Shown one piece after another: positions 48,536-61,078 of a stretch of DNA of 64,000 bases. Origin of the DNA: Stomorhina lunata. Its lineage: Eukaryota; Arthropoda; Insecta; Diptera; Rhiniidae. A model generated the notes under the pieces. That model was not told the origin of the DNA, searched no databases, and was given only the letters and a program-made list of their open reading frames with translations. Location: assembly GCA_933228675.1 (NCBI GenBank), contig OW121744.1, positions 101,162,622-101,226,621 of the forward strand. The letters are read 5' to 3'. The translations under genes were made by a program, and so were the position numbers. Position 1 is the stretch's first letter, and every line of letters starts with the position of its first letter.

Positions 48536-49440
48536 GTAGTAGGTGTCGACGGATTTCAACCAAAATTAGTATAGCTATTTTTTGGGTCAACAAATAGATG
48601 TGTTCTGAATTTCATCAGAAGAAAAATAGTGAAAAATGGGGGTCTAAAGCAGCTACCCCAAGCAATGAATTTCAATCAAAATTGGTTGAACTCTTTGTGG
48701 GATAAACCAATAGATGTGTGATAATTTTTTTTAAATTCTGTTAAGAATTCCGGCTTATACAGAACAATAATAAGTGAAAATGGGGGTCCAAGGCAGGTGC
48801 ATCAAAGAGTCAAGGGACCTCAACCAAAGTTAGTATTACTATCTTTTGGATCAATCAATAGACGTGTGCCAATTCTTTTCAAATTCTGATAAGAAATGCA
48901 GGTTATGTACTGAAAAACAAAAAATGGTAAAAAAATGAGGGTCCAAGGCAGGCATCCAAGGAGTTAACTGATTTCAATTGGTAGACCTCTTTTCTAGATC
49001 AACAGACGTGTGCCGAATTTCATCAAATTATGTGAGAAATTGCGGATTTTACATCAAAAAGAAAAGTAGGTGAAAAATGTGGGTACAAGACAGGTACCTT
49101 AAGGGGTAGTCTAATTTCTATTAAAATTAATAGGGCCCTTTTTCGAATAATTTGCTAGACGTGTATTAAATTTCATAAAATTCTGTGGAGATCTGCGACT
49201 TGTACATTGAAAGGAAAAATTGGTGTAAAAATGGGGGTCCAAGGCAGATACCCCAAGGAGTCGACGACTTTCAACCAAAATAAGTATATTTTTTTTAATT
49301 ATTTAATAAAAGTGTGTCGAATTTCATCGAATTTTGTAGGGAATTCCGCCTTATACATTGAGAAAAAAAAATAATTGAAAAAATGGTTGTTTAAGGCAGT
49401 TACCCCAAGGAGTCGACGGATTTCGAACATTTTTTGAATT
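48536..49440. repeat. Degenerate ~150-bp tandem repeat, about 6 units
   Basis: Recurring blocks: GGGGGTCCAAGGCAG-TACCCCAAGGAG, GTCGACGGATTTCAACCAAA, then CAATAGACGTGTGCC and AATTTCATCAAATTCTG. The GGGTC-type anchor lies near 48638, 48781, 48939, 49079, 49233 and 49384 (spacings 140-158). Heavy divergence indicates age. Non-coding. Confidence 0.85.
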
Positions 49441-50002
49441 TTTTTTATCTATATAAAACTGAACATGTGTGCAAAATTTCATTGTTGTATTCTATTTTTT
49501 TGCATTTCGTTGTATGAAGAATGCGGCGATTTCGCCCCTGACGCGCATTTACAGTGTTAAAGGTAATGCTCAATATTTTAGATCTGCATGATCTGGTGTT
49601 TTGTATAATATGCCGCTGAAATTAGATCTGACGATTACAGATGACCTTTTCAAATTAAAATATTCTATCAGACACAAGCCCACAATCTTCCGTAATGGCA
49701 ACATTCGGTTTTGCGAATGAGCTTCAAATATATAGTGCGCTGATTTTAGGCTTTAATATGACTGACAAATTCCATGCGAGTTACCCAATATCAAGAAAGA
49801 GACATGTGATCATTATCCAAAGAAATATCTTAAAAAAATTTACATTTAATAACAGGAATTACATGACACAACCCGAAAACCTTTCAGAAGAATGAGCGAA
49901 CATCATTAAATCGACTCGGAATGTGCTTCTGATGTACAAAAAGTATGTTATAACTTTAGGTTACAAACATCAGCACAAACTTATAATACCAACCTACTTA
50001 CA
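49441..50002. other. Unassigned spacer with short open frames
   Basis: It contains GAATGCGGCGATTTCGCCCC near 49519, a phrase echoed at 61100-61115 (inverse) and 61201-61221. Small plus-strand frames (49695-49895, 66 codons, and an overlapping 36-codon one near 49611) have no recognisable motif. Confidence 0.4.
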
Positions 50003-51263
50003 AAGGGTGCTTAAATTGTAAGGGCCACCTAACACCTAAACGCCAAGTTTTTTTTTTGAATTTTATTTGACATTTCTCTATTTCAGACTTGCTCAATTTG
50101 AACCATGGAGAGATACACAATCCAACAACGTGTTAAAGTTATCCAGACTTATTATGAAAATGGGCGTTCAAATCAAAATGCATATCGTGCACTTCGTGAT
50201 TTTTTGGTCAATTTGATCATCCAAATGTGCGTAAAATCGCAAAATTCGAGCAAATCGGGTCTGTAGAAGATGTGAGAACACCAGTGCATACTCGTACTGC
50301 AGAAAATATTGCTGCTGTTCGCGATAGTGTGGCTGAAGAGCCGTCCACCTCAACTCGTCGTCGTGCCCAACAATTGCACCTCTCACGCTCGTCGTTGATG
50401 AAAATTATGCATAAAGAGTTGCATTACACGCTTATAAGGTGCAATTGGCTCAAGAACTAAAGCCTCTTGACCATTTCAAACGTCGTGAATAGGCAGAATG
50501 GTGGCAAGAAATGGCAACAGTGGATGATCAATTTTCGAAGAAAAACATCTTCAGTGATGGGGCACATTTTCACCTCAGTGGATTCGTCAATAAACAGAAT
50601 TGCCGCATTTGGGCGAATGAGAATCCAAAAGTGATTGTTGAAAAACCAATGCACCCACAAAGAGTGACTGTTTGGTGCGGTTTATGGGCTGGCGGCATCA
50701 TCGGGCCGTATTTTTTCCAAAATGAGGCCGGTCAGGCAGTTACTGTGAATGGTGTTCGCTATCGTGAGATGATAACGAACTTTTTATGGCCCGAATTGGA
50801 AGATATGGATGTGGACGATATGTGGTTTTAGCAGGACGGTGCCACTTGCCACACAGCTAACGAAACAATGGCTCTTTTGCGTAACAAATTCAATGGCCGT
50901 GTTAGCTCACGTAATGGCGATGTCTATTGGCCGCCAAGATCATGTGATTTGAAATCGTTGGACTTTTTTCTTTGGGGTTATTTGAAAGAAAAGGTGTACG
51001 TCGATAAGCCAGCAACAATTCAAGAGCTAAGGGATGAGATAATTCGGCACATTAACGGCATAGAACCTCCATTATGCCTCAGGGTCATCGAAAATTTGGA
51101 TGGAGGTGTGCCGCCGTGGTCGCGGCGCCCATTTGGCCGATATTTTGTTCCATACATAATTGAGTAATACCAATATATCATAATACAATAAAATAACAAT
51201 AATTTCCTAAATAGTTTGTGTTTTATTCAAAATCAACATCGACCCTTGAAATTTAACTACCCG
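50003..51263 (+). mobile_element. Mariner-superfamily transposon, DD41D type
   Basis: About 1.26 kb, with imperfect inverted ends: GGGTGCTTAAATTGTAAGGG at 50005-50024 and, on the other strand, GGGTAGTTAAATTTCAAGGG ending near 51262. It encloses a single transposase ORF. Size and layout are those of a full-length mariner-type element. The exact outer bases and the TA duplication are not clear: a TA lies 3 bases outside the left end and 3-4 bases beyond the right end. Confidence 0.85.
50105..51159 (+). pseudogene. DD41D mariner-family transposase, broken
   Basis: Cut-and-paste transposase. The start ATG at 50105 gives MERYTIQQRVKVIQTYYENG, an N-terminal helix-turn-helix. The second DNA-binding half is around 50200-50430 (STSTRRRAQQLHLSRSS). 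The DDE/D core follows: first D in FSDGAHF (50556-50558), second D in QDGATCH (50835-50837), third D in SLDFFLWGYLK (50961-50963). Counting codons gives 41 residues between the second and third acidic residue, the DD41D (rosa-like) spacing. Breaks are frameshifts near 50200, 50430 and 51105, and TAG stops at 50490 and 50829. The usual acidic residue after the first D (DEAHF) is glycine here. The native C-terminal frame ends HLADILFHT then TAA at 51157-51159. Few other changes, so inactivation looks fairly recent. Confidence 0.92.
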
Positions 51264-52214
51264 ATAGTATGATGATGTAGGGTATAATTAAAATACAAGT
51301 ATTTTAATATATTAGAATTTATAGAAATGAAATTTGCATATAGAAATACATATTTATTTTGTGTGTGAAGTTGTTGGTTTAAAATTGTATTTGCTTGGAA
51401 ACGCACAGTGGGTTCATTTAAGACTATTTAACCTACATAAAAGAGACTATTTTGAATAATTTTCTCAAAACTTAAATTAATTTTATTAAAAAAATTGTTT
51501 CCGAAACTTTTCCTAAACCACCCCACTGTTCCTACGTCGGGGTATGGGATTTATTAAAATCAGACAAAATTCTCTATCTTTGTTGGAGTTTTCTTAAAAC
51601 ACATCATCATAACATTAAAAGGAAATTTTATTAAACTATAAAGAATATATGAGTATTTGTGGGCTTAATGTCTTTAAAGACAAAAGGAAATTCAACTTGG
51701 AAATACATACATTTGTAGATCGAAATTTGTAATTATATAAATATCTATATATTGTATTCCTGTGTCAATTTGACAAAATTAAAAGGGATTTAAAGAACAA
51801 ATACATGTTACCAATAACTAATACATATGTAAGACATTTTATAATATATGTATATTATGTTAAATTCAATATTATTGCCTTAGGTAGTTCAGAAGTTACA
51901 CAATTGGCCAATTGTCTTCAAATGCTTTTACATAATTAAAGTTTAAGTTATAATTAATAAATGGTAATTTTTCCTAACATAGTAAGAGTGTTTATAATTA
52001 ACAAAATAATTGTATTTGTAATCATATTAATTATATAAGACAGAGCAAATAGTTTTATGTTATTAAAATGGGACAAGTTTATAGTCAATTTACTAATACA
52101 GCAATCCCTCGATTTACATTGCTATCCATTATGTTCTACAGCCAATTTTTTACATCGACGGCATGTTATTGCTATAGGCTTACCAACGATATGGGATGCT
52201 GTGATAGTTAACAA
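51264..52214. other. AT-rich non-coding spacer
   Basis: No gene found. CCCGATAGTATGATGATGTAGGG near 51261-51283 is a short interrupted repeat beside the transposon end. The remainder is low-complexity A/T. A 71-codon frame at 52057-52272 is antisense to the tRNA-like sequence below and has no motif. Confidence 0.5.
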
Positions 52215-52279
52215 TTTAATGGGGATTGAACCCATTAGTTTATGCTTAGTTGTCGACGTCCTAACCAACTAAGTCACAT
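52215..52279 (-). tRNA. tRNA-like sequence (tRNA pseudogene or SINE head)
   Basis: The minus strand carries an A-box-like TGACTTAGTTGG (plus 52265-52276) and a B-box-like GGTTCAATCCC (plus 52222-52232). A perfect T-arm is present: stem ATGGG/CCCAT around the loop TTCAATC. The 3' side of the acceptor stem does not pair with sequence upstream of the A box, and no clean anticodon arm forms, so it is not a functional tRNA. It could be the promoter head of a tRNA-derived SINE whose body would lie toward lower coordinates (52000-52210). Confidence 0.45.
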
Positions 52280-52687
52280 TATGAACACTTTCTTCCACAA
52301 AATCATATTATATTTTCCAAATATTTCTGGCATTAAATTTAAATTCTTCAATATTCAACCCCAGTTTGAAAGATACTTTTTCACTTCCAAATTATTATTT
52401 AGATTATCGTAGCCGATGTACCGGCTAATGTAACTACTTGGCTACACTAAGGGATAGAGAAGAGATCCTAGGAAAAGAAACTACTTAAAATCTCGGTGCT
52501 TTATGTAGTTAAGTAGTACGTGTCTTACATATGAATGAGTATGTTTTTTATCAAATACAAAATTTTTTCTTGCCTTCTACCGTGGAGGTGAAGAGTATTA
52601 TAAGTTTGTCATAAGGTTAGTAATTTCCTACAAGAACTTTCCCTAAGAGCTTCGTATAATCTAGGTTTTCGTATAATCTCGGCTTTT
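52280..52687. other. Unassigned spacer
   Basis: AT-rich with a short GC-richer patch, GTAGCCGATGTACCGGCTAA (52410-52429), partly self-complementary. Nothing recognisable. Confidence 0.4.
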
Positions 52688-52782
52688 GGGTAGAGTTGCT
52701 TTAGGTAGAGTTGATTTTGGTAGAGATGCTTTTAGGTAGAGTTGCTTTTTGGTAGAGATGCTTTTAGGTAGAGTTGCTTTTT
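52688..52782. repeat. GGTAGAGTTGCTTTT minisatellite
   Basis: Six units of about 15-18 bp alternating GGTAGAGTTGCTTT and GGTAGAGATGCTTTTA, giving a two-unit higher-order pattern at the right end. Confidence 0.9.
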
Positions 52783-53029
52783 GTACATCCGTCTGTTTGG
52801 GCGTATTATAAGCAGGCGTAGGCAGCCCATACTACCAGAAGCCAAAGACTTTTTGCAGTTTTCGTAAATATCATGATCATTAATAAAACTCTTGAAAATG
52901 AGTCTTAAAAGAATTCAGTTGTAATTTGGATGTCAACATACTTTGTTGGTGGCGCTTAGTTAAAGAAAAGACATAAACAATATATACAGAAAACTAAAGT
53001 ACATTTTATAGCAATAAAATATGGTAGCG

Positions 53030-55615
53030 AAAAATTTTCTGTAGACAATTTTCGATAACAATTTTTGTCTTTAGAAAAACTTTCGATAAAAATATTTTTT
53101 CGATGAAAACAATTTTTTATAGAAAATTTTTTAGTAAAAATATGTTTTTGTGAAAATTTGCAATAAAAGTATTTTTTCTATCGAAAAATTTTCAATAAAA
53201 ATTTTTTTCGATAGAAAAATTTTCGAACAAATTTTTTCAAAAACGTGTTTAATATAGAAAAATTTTTGATAGCAATAGTTTTCTGTAGAAAACTTTTCAA
53301 TAAAAAATGTTTTACTAAAAAAATTTTGAGAAGAATTTTTCTGATGAAAAAATTTTTTTTACAAAATTTTTTTTGATATAAATTATTAATATTTTCACAA
53401 AAAATATTTATATCAAAAATATTTTGTAAAAAAAATTTTTTCATCAAAAAATTCTTCTCAAAATTTTTTTAGTAAAACATTTTTTAATTGAAAATTTTTC
53501 TACAGAAAACTATTGCTATCAAATTTTTTGATCAAAATTTTTTCTATAGAAAAATGTTCTAAACATTTTTTTCAATAGAAACATTTTCGATAAAAATTTT
53601 TTTCTATAAAAAATTTTCCACAAAAATTTTTTCTATAAAAAAAATTTTGATAGAAATATTTTTCTGTAGAAAAATTTTCAATAAAAAAATTTCTTATATA
53701 AAAATTTTCTATAGAAATGTTTCTTTGGAAATTTGTTTGATAAAAAAAATTTTGTATAGAAAATACTTTGATAGAAATATTTTTCTACAGAAAATTTGCA
53801 ATAAAACTATTTTTCTATCGAAAAATTTTATCAAAAAAAAAATGCTATAGAAAAATTTCTATAAAAATATTTTTCTATAGTAAAATGTTCAATAAAATTT
53901 TTTTTTGATAAAAATATTTTTGTTATAGAAAAATTATTCATAGAAATATTTTTCTGTAAAAAAATTTTCATTAAAAATTTTTTTTTATAAAAAAAATCTT
54001 CTATAGAATTTTTTCTTGGAAAATTTTTTCAATAAAAATATTTCTTTATAGAAAATATTGTGATAAAAATATTTTTCTGCGAAAATTTGCAACAAAAATA
54101 TTTTTCTATCGAAAAATTTTCTCAAAAAAAAAAATTCTATGTAAAAATTTTCCATAAAAATTTTTTTCTATAGAAAAATTTTCCATAAAAATTTTTTTCT
54201 ATAGAAAAATTTTTGATAAAATTTTTTTCTATAGAAAAATTTTCGACAAAAATTTTTTTCTATAGAAAAATTTGCGATAAAAATTTTTTTCTATAGAAAA
54301 GTTTTCAATAAAAACAATTTTCGATAGAAAAATTTTAGATAGAAATATTTTTCTATAGAAAAATATTCAATTAAACACGTTTTTGACTGAAAAATTGTTG
54401 ATTAAAATATTTTTCTTTGGAAATTTTTTCGATAAAAATAATTTTTTATAAAAAATTTTTCGAAAAAAATATTTCTTTGTAAAAATTTTCGATAGAAATA
54501 TTTTTCTATAGAAAATATTTGATAGAAATATTTCTCTATAGACAATTTTTTAATAAAAAATTTTTTAAAAAAAAATTTCTATAGAAATGTTTCTTTGGAA
54601 ATTTTTTGGATAAAAAAGATTTTTTATAGAAAATATTTTGACAAAAATATTTTTCTGTGAAAATACGAAACAAAAATATTTTTCTATCGTAAATTTAAAA
54701 AAAAAATTCTATAGAAAAATTTCGATAAAAAAAATTTCTATAGAAAAATTTCAATAAAACTGTCGTTAAAAAAATTTTTGATAAAAATTTTTTTCTATAG
54801 AAAAATTTTTAATAAAAATTTTTTTTCTATAGGAAAATTCTCAATAAAAAATTTTTTCTATATAAAGATTTTTGATAAAAATATTTTTTTGCAGAAAAAT
54901 AAAAAAAAAAAAATTTTACTGAAAAATTTTTGATAAGAATATTTTTCTTTGGAATTTTTTTCGATAAAAAAATTTTTTAAAGAAAATTTTTTGATGGAAA
55001 TATTTTTTTGTGAAAATTTGTAATAGATATAATTTTCTATCGAAAAATTTTCTCAAAAAAAATTTTTTTTTATAAAAAATTTTTTATAAAATTTGTTTTC
55101 GAAAGAAAAATTTTCAATAAAAATATTTTTTATAGAAAAATTTTTGGTGGAAATATTTTTCGGAAGAAAAATTTTTGATAAAAAAATTTATTATTTTGGA
55201 TAAAAATTTTTTTCTATAGAAAAATTTTGAATAAAAATGTTTTCTTAAAGAAACATTTTCGATAACGATTTTTTTTCTATAGAAAAATTTTTTATAGAAA
55301 TATTTTTCTGTAGAAAAATTTTTAATAAAAAATTGTTTTTACTGAAAAATTTTTGAAAATAATATTTTTCTTTGGAAATTTTTTCGATAAAAAATATTTT
55401 TTATGGAAAATTTTCAATAAAAAAATTTTTTATAGTAAAATTTTTGATAAAAAATTTTCTATAGTAAAATTTTTGAAAAAAAAAAATTCTATAGAAAAAT
55501 TTTTGATAAAAAAATTCCCTATAGAAAAATTTTTGATAAAAAAGTTTCTATAAAAAAAATTTTTCTATAAAAAAATTTTCTAAAGAATTTTCTATAAAAA
55601 AATTTTGTTATTTAT
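53030..55615. repeat. Degenerate 31-bp-period A/T satellite
   Basis: Over 80 strongly diverged units of about 31 bp built on TTTTTCTATAGAAAAATTTT followed by a CGATAAAAA-type stretch. Best-preserved neighbours are 31 apart (ctatag at 54168 and 54199). The core TTTTCTATAGAAAA is the one in the homogeneous 31-bp array at 43169-44370. Open frames here (e.g. 53178-53447, 55353-55553, rich in F, K and I) are low-complexity by-products. Confidence 0.92.
53268..53520. repeat. 253-bp near-perfect palindrome
   Basis: Left arm 53268-53385 and right arm 53403-53520 are reverse complements with few mismatches (outer ends GATAGCAATAGTTTTCTG and the complement ending ATTGCTATC; inner ends at GATATAAA/TTATATC). 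The spacer is about 17-25 bases. It lies within the degenerate 31-bp array. Confidence 0.9.
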
Positions 55616-57206
55616 TATTTAGATTAGCCCAAAAGTATGCTACACAAATGTTTCTCAAATATCCTAAATTTCGATCGAAATCGAATGAGATTATTTGGAC
55701 CCTGGCTTATAGCAAGATTTGGTAAAGCGATGTTGTACTGTCCTTTCCGTCTTTCACTTGTCTTTCTATCCGTCGGTCTGATAGGATGTATCATATTCGA
55801 CTTAGCCGAGTTTTTTACACTATTACTTTTTCTAACTTCGCTTACTATATTTGTATCTATTTCTGCAGGTTTTTTGGCAATTTTTTTTTTCTCAAAAATG
55901 AAAATTTATTTTATTTCTTTTTACCTTAACATGTTTTATATAAAATTTATTTATAAATTTTCATATTATTTGTTCTTCTTCTTTTCTATTTTGTGACTCG
56001 TTAAGGCAATAAATTCTATCCTGTGGTTACGTGTTCTTTTAAGTGTAAATGTTGAAAAATTTGAATTTCTATATTTTATATTGAGGTTTCTATACCTGGA
56101 GTCTTCAGCCAACAAAGTCTTACAATTTGCTCGTATTCTTATTTTTTTTCTATAACTTCAGCTATTACAAAAATGTGTGAAGATTCTCCTAATTGGTTAA
56201 ATTTTTTTTCTACCTTTTTATATTAGATTTTCCATTTTTTTTTGCATGTGTTGGTTATAAATTTATTATCTTAATAATTTTAAAATTTTCAAAATTAGTT
56301 TCGAAAAAATTGCAAAAAAACAAGAAGGGGAAATAATTTATGGCACAATTTCTGTAAGAAAGAAAATTCGAATTGGGTTTTTAAATTAAGAAAATGTTTG
56401 CAATTAAAAAGTAATTTAGAGTAAATAAATTATTACTACATGGAAAAGATAAAGTGAGTCTAGGAATGATCAAAAATTTATATTTTACCTTTAAAATTAA
56501 AGCAAACAAAGCAAGTTTTCATTTAAAACTAAGAGTATGTAAATACTTGGCAAAACTATTGCCTACTTTAAGGCATGTTAATTTTATTAAACAATCTTAT
56601 ACAGAAAAGCTATAAAAATAGCTTGTAAAGGCAGCTTTTTTAAACAATTTTATTTCACTTATCCCAAAACTGCCCATAAATATGCTACAAATTTTTGCCT
56701 AGCAAATCACATTAACATATTTTTTGCCTTAATTTAGGATCACTTGGAGACATTTTTGATTTTGAGCCTAAAATAGAAAAATTTTGTTATTTATATTCCA
56801 ATATTTTGCAAAATTTAAATAAAATGCATTTGCTGAAATCTCTAAACGAATATATCGACTATATATTTCACAAATTTATTGTCAATTTTCTAAAATGAAT
56901 AGAACTGCAAAAATCTATACTAAAAGTATTGTTTTAATGGGACATTGTGGTAGAGATGATACTACAAAACCAAATATGCTGATAATTTTATCGAGTCTGA
57001 AATAAATGAAACTGCTATAGTTGGATCTACCATAGGAATGAGTGAATATTTGCTCACATATTTATTGTTATATTAACATTATTGTCTAGTACTAAACATG
57101 TATTTGATTGCATTTCGAAACACCCGCAGTTGGAGACATTTGTAGAATTAACAAAAAATTTATTTATGTTATTTGAATAATAAGATAAACCATCAAACAA
57201 TTTCGA
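55616..57206. other. AT-rich spacer with a dispersed repeat copy
   Basis: 55628-55690 is copy 2 of the AAAAGTATGCTACACAAATG repeat, continuing to TTTCGATCGAAATCGAATG. A 119-codon frame (55637-55996) begins inside this repeat, is F/L/I/Y-rich and shows no domain. I do not call it a gene. The remainder is low-complexity A/T DNA. Confidence 0.5.
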
Positions 57207-57211
57207 GAAAA

Positions 57212-60200
57212 GAACCAGAACAGAACTAGAACAGAACTAGAACAGAACTAGAACAGAACTAGAACAGAACTAGAACAGAACTAGAACAGAACTAGAACAG
57301 AACTAGAACAGAACTAGAACAGAACAGAACTAGAACAGAACTAGAACAGAACTAGAACAGAACTAGAACAGAACTAGAACAGAACTAGAACAGAACTAGA
57401 ACAGAACTAGAACAGAACTAGAACAGAACTAGAACAGAACTAGAACAGAACTAGAACAGAACTAGAACAGAACTAGAACTGAACTAGAACAGAACTAGAA
57501 CAGAACTAGAACAGAACTAGAACAGAACTAGAACAGAACTAGAACAGAACTAGAACAGAACTAGAACAGAACTAGAACAGAACTAGAACAGAACTAGAAC
57601 AGAACTAGAACAGAACTAGAACAGAACTAGAACAGAACTAGAACAGAACTAGAACAGAACTAGAACAGAACTAGAACAGAACTAGAACAGAACTAGAACA
57701 GAACTAGAACAGAACTAGAACAGAACTAGAACAGAACTAGAACAGAACTAGAACAGAACTAGAACAGAACTAGAACAGAACTAGAACAGAACTAGAACAG
57801 AACTAGAACAGAACTAGAACAGAACTAGAACAGAACTAGAACAGAACTAGAACAGAACTAGAACAGAACTAGAACAGAACTAGAACAGAACTAGAACAGA
57901 ACTAGAACAGAACTAGAACAGAACTAGAACAGAACTAGAACAGAACTAGAACAGAACTAGAACAGAACTAGAACAGAACTAGAACAGAACTAGAACAGAA
58001 CTAGAACAGAACTAGAACAGAACTAGAACAGAACTAGAACAGAACTAGAACAGAACTAGAACAGAACTAGAACAGAACTAGAACAGAACTAGAACAGAAC
58101 TAGAACAGAACTAGAACAGAACTAGAACAGAACTAGAACAGAACTAGAACAGAACTAGAACAGAACTAGAACAGAACTAGAACAGAACTAGAACAGAACT
58201 AGAACAGAACTAGAACAGAACTAGAACAGAACTAGAACAGAACTAGAACAGAACTAGAACAGAACTAGAACAGAACTAGAACAGAACTAGAACAGAACTA
58301 GAACAGAACTAGAACAGAACTAGAACAGAACTAGAACAGAACTAGAACAGAACTAGAACAGAACTAGAACAGAACTAGAACAGAACTAGAACAGAACTAG
58401 AACAGAACTAGAACAGAACTAGAACAGAACTAGAACAGAACTAGAACAGAACTAGAACAGAACTAGAACAGAACTAGAACAGAACTAGAACAGAACTAGA
58501 ACAGAACTAGAACAGAACTAGAACAGAACTAGAACAGAACTAGAACAGAACTAGAACAGAACTAGAACAGAACTAGAACAGAACTAGAACAGAACTAGAA
58601 CAGAACTAGAACAGAACTAGAACAGAACTAGAACAGAACTAGAACAGAACTAGAACAGAACTAGAACAGAACTAGAACAGAACTAGAACAGAACTAGAAC
58701 AGAACTAGAACAGAACTAGAACAGAACTAGAACAGAACTAGAACAGAACTAGAACAGAACTAGAACAGAACTAGAACAGAACTAGAACAGAACTAGAACA
58801 GAACTAGAACAGAACTAGAACAGAACTAGAACAGAACTAGAACAGAACTAGAACAGAACTAGAACAGAACTAGAACAGAACTAGAACAGAACTAGAACAG
58901 AACTAGAACAGAACTAGAACAGAACTAGAACAGAACTAGAACAGAACTAGAACAGAACTAGAACAGAACTAGAACAGAACTAGAACAGAACTAGAACAGA
59001 ACTAGAACAGAACTAGAACAGAACTAGAACAGAACTAGAACAGAACTAGAACAGAACTAGAACAGAACTAGAACAGAACTAGAACAGAACTAGAACAGAA
59101 CTAGAACAGAACTAGAACAGAACTAGAACAGAACTAGAACAGAACTAGAACAGAACTAGAACAGAACTAGAACAGAACTAGAACAGAACTAGAACAGAAC
59201 TAGAACAGAACTAGAACAGAACTAGAACAGAACTAGAACAGAACTAGAACAGAACTAGAACAGAACTAGAACAGAACTAGAACAGAACTAGAACAGAACT
59301 AGAACAGAACTAGAACAGAACTAGAACAGAACTAGAACAGAACTAGAACAGAACTAGAACAGAACTAGAACAGAACTAGAACAGAACTAGAACAGAACTA
59401 GAACAGAACTAGAACAGAACTAGAACAGAACTAGAACAGAACTAGAACAGAACTAGAACAGAACTAGAACAGAACTAGAACAGAACTAGAACAGAACTAG
59501 AACAGAACTAGAACAGAACTAGAACAGAACTAGAACAGAACTAGAACAGAACTAGAACAGAACTAGAACAGAACTAGAACAGAACTAGAACAGAACTAGA
59601 ACAGAACTAGAACAGAACTAGAACAGAACTAGAACAGAACTAGAACAGAACTAGAACAGAACTAGAACAGAACTAGAACAGAACTAGAACAGAACTAGAA
59701 CAGAACTAGAACAGAACTAGAACAGAACTAGAACAGAACTAGAACAGAACTAGAACAGAACTAGAACAGAACTAGAACAGAACTAGAACAGAACTAGAAC
59801 AGAACTAGAACAGAACTAGAACAGAACTAGAACAGAACTAGAACAGAACTAGAACAGAACTAGAACAGAACTAGAACAGAACTAGAACAGAACTAGAACA
59901 GAACTAGAACAGAACTAGAACAGAACTAGAACAGAACTAGAACAGAACTAGAACAGAACTAGAACAGAACTAGAACAGAACTAGAACAGAACTAGAACAG
60001 AACTAGAACAGAACTAGAACAGAACTAGAACAGAACTAGAACAGAACTAGAACAGAACTAGAACAGAACTAGAACAGAACTAGAACAGAACTAGAACAGA
60101 ACTAGAACAGAACTAGAACAGAACTAGAACAGAACTAGAACAGAACTAGAACAGAACTAGAACAGAACTAGAACAGAACTAGAACAGAACTAGAACAGAA

Positions 60201-61078
60201 CTAGAACAGAACTAGAACAGAACTAGAACAGAACTAGAACAGAACTAGAACAGAACTAGAACAGAACTAGAACAGAACTAGAACAGAACTAGAACAGAAC
60301 TAGAACAGAACTAGAACAGAACTAGAACAGAACTAGAACAGAACTAGAACAGAACTAGAACAGAACTAGAACAGAACTAGAACAGAACTAGAACAGAACT
60401 AGAACAGAACTAGAACAGAACTAGAACAGAACTAGAACAGAACTAGAACAGAACTAGAACAGAACTAGAACAGAACTAGAACAGAACTAGAACAGAACTA
60501 GAACAGAACTAGAACAGAACTAGAACAGAACTAGAACAGAACTAGAACAGAACTAGAACAGAACTAGAACAGAACTAGAACAGAACTAGAACAGAACTAG
60601 AACAGAACTAGAACAGAACTAGAACAGAACTAGAACAGAACTAGAACAGAACTAGAACAGAACTAGAACAGAACTAGAACAGAACTAGAACAGAACTAGA
60701 ACAGAACTAGAACAGAACTAGAACAGAACTAGAACAGAACTAGAACAGAACTAGAACAGAACTAGAACAGAACTAGAACAGAACTAGAACAGAACTAGAA
60801 CAGAACTAGAACAGAACTAGAACAGAACTAGAACAGAACTAGAACAGAACTAGAACAGAACTAGAACAGAACTAGAACAGAACTAGAACAGAACTAGAAC
60901 AGAACTAGAACAGAACTAGAACAGAACTAGAACAGAACTAGAACAGAACTAGAACAGAACTAGAACAGAACTAGAACTAGAACAGAACTAGAACAGAACT
61001 AGAACAGAACTAGAACAGAACTAGAACAGAACTAGAACAGAACTAGAACAGAACTAGAACAGAACTAGAACAGGACTA
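57212..61078. repeat. 11-bp satellite (GAACAGAACTA), about 351 units
   Basis: Head-to-tail 11-bp repeat over 3.87 kb. I see only three interior irregularities: near 57319 (extra short gaacag), 57479 (ctgaac) and 60975 (shortened unit). The ends are slightly degenerate (gaacc at the left, aggactagaag at the right). Diverged units recur at 61222-61290 and 47034-47062, the likely ancestral low-copy state. Confidence 0.98.

Noticed and set aside
53178..55553. F/K/I-rich frames in the degenerate 31-bp array
   Set aside because: Low-complexity translation of A/T satellite.
55637..55996. 119-codon hydrophobic frame, possible small membrane protein
   Set aside because: It begins inside a dispersed repeat. 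The hydrophobic bias comes from T-rich DNA, with no conserved motif or supporting signals.
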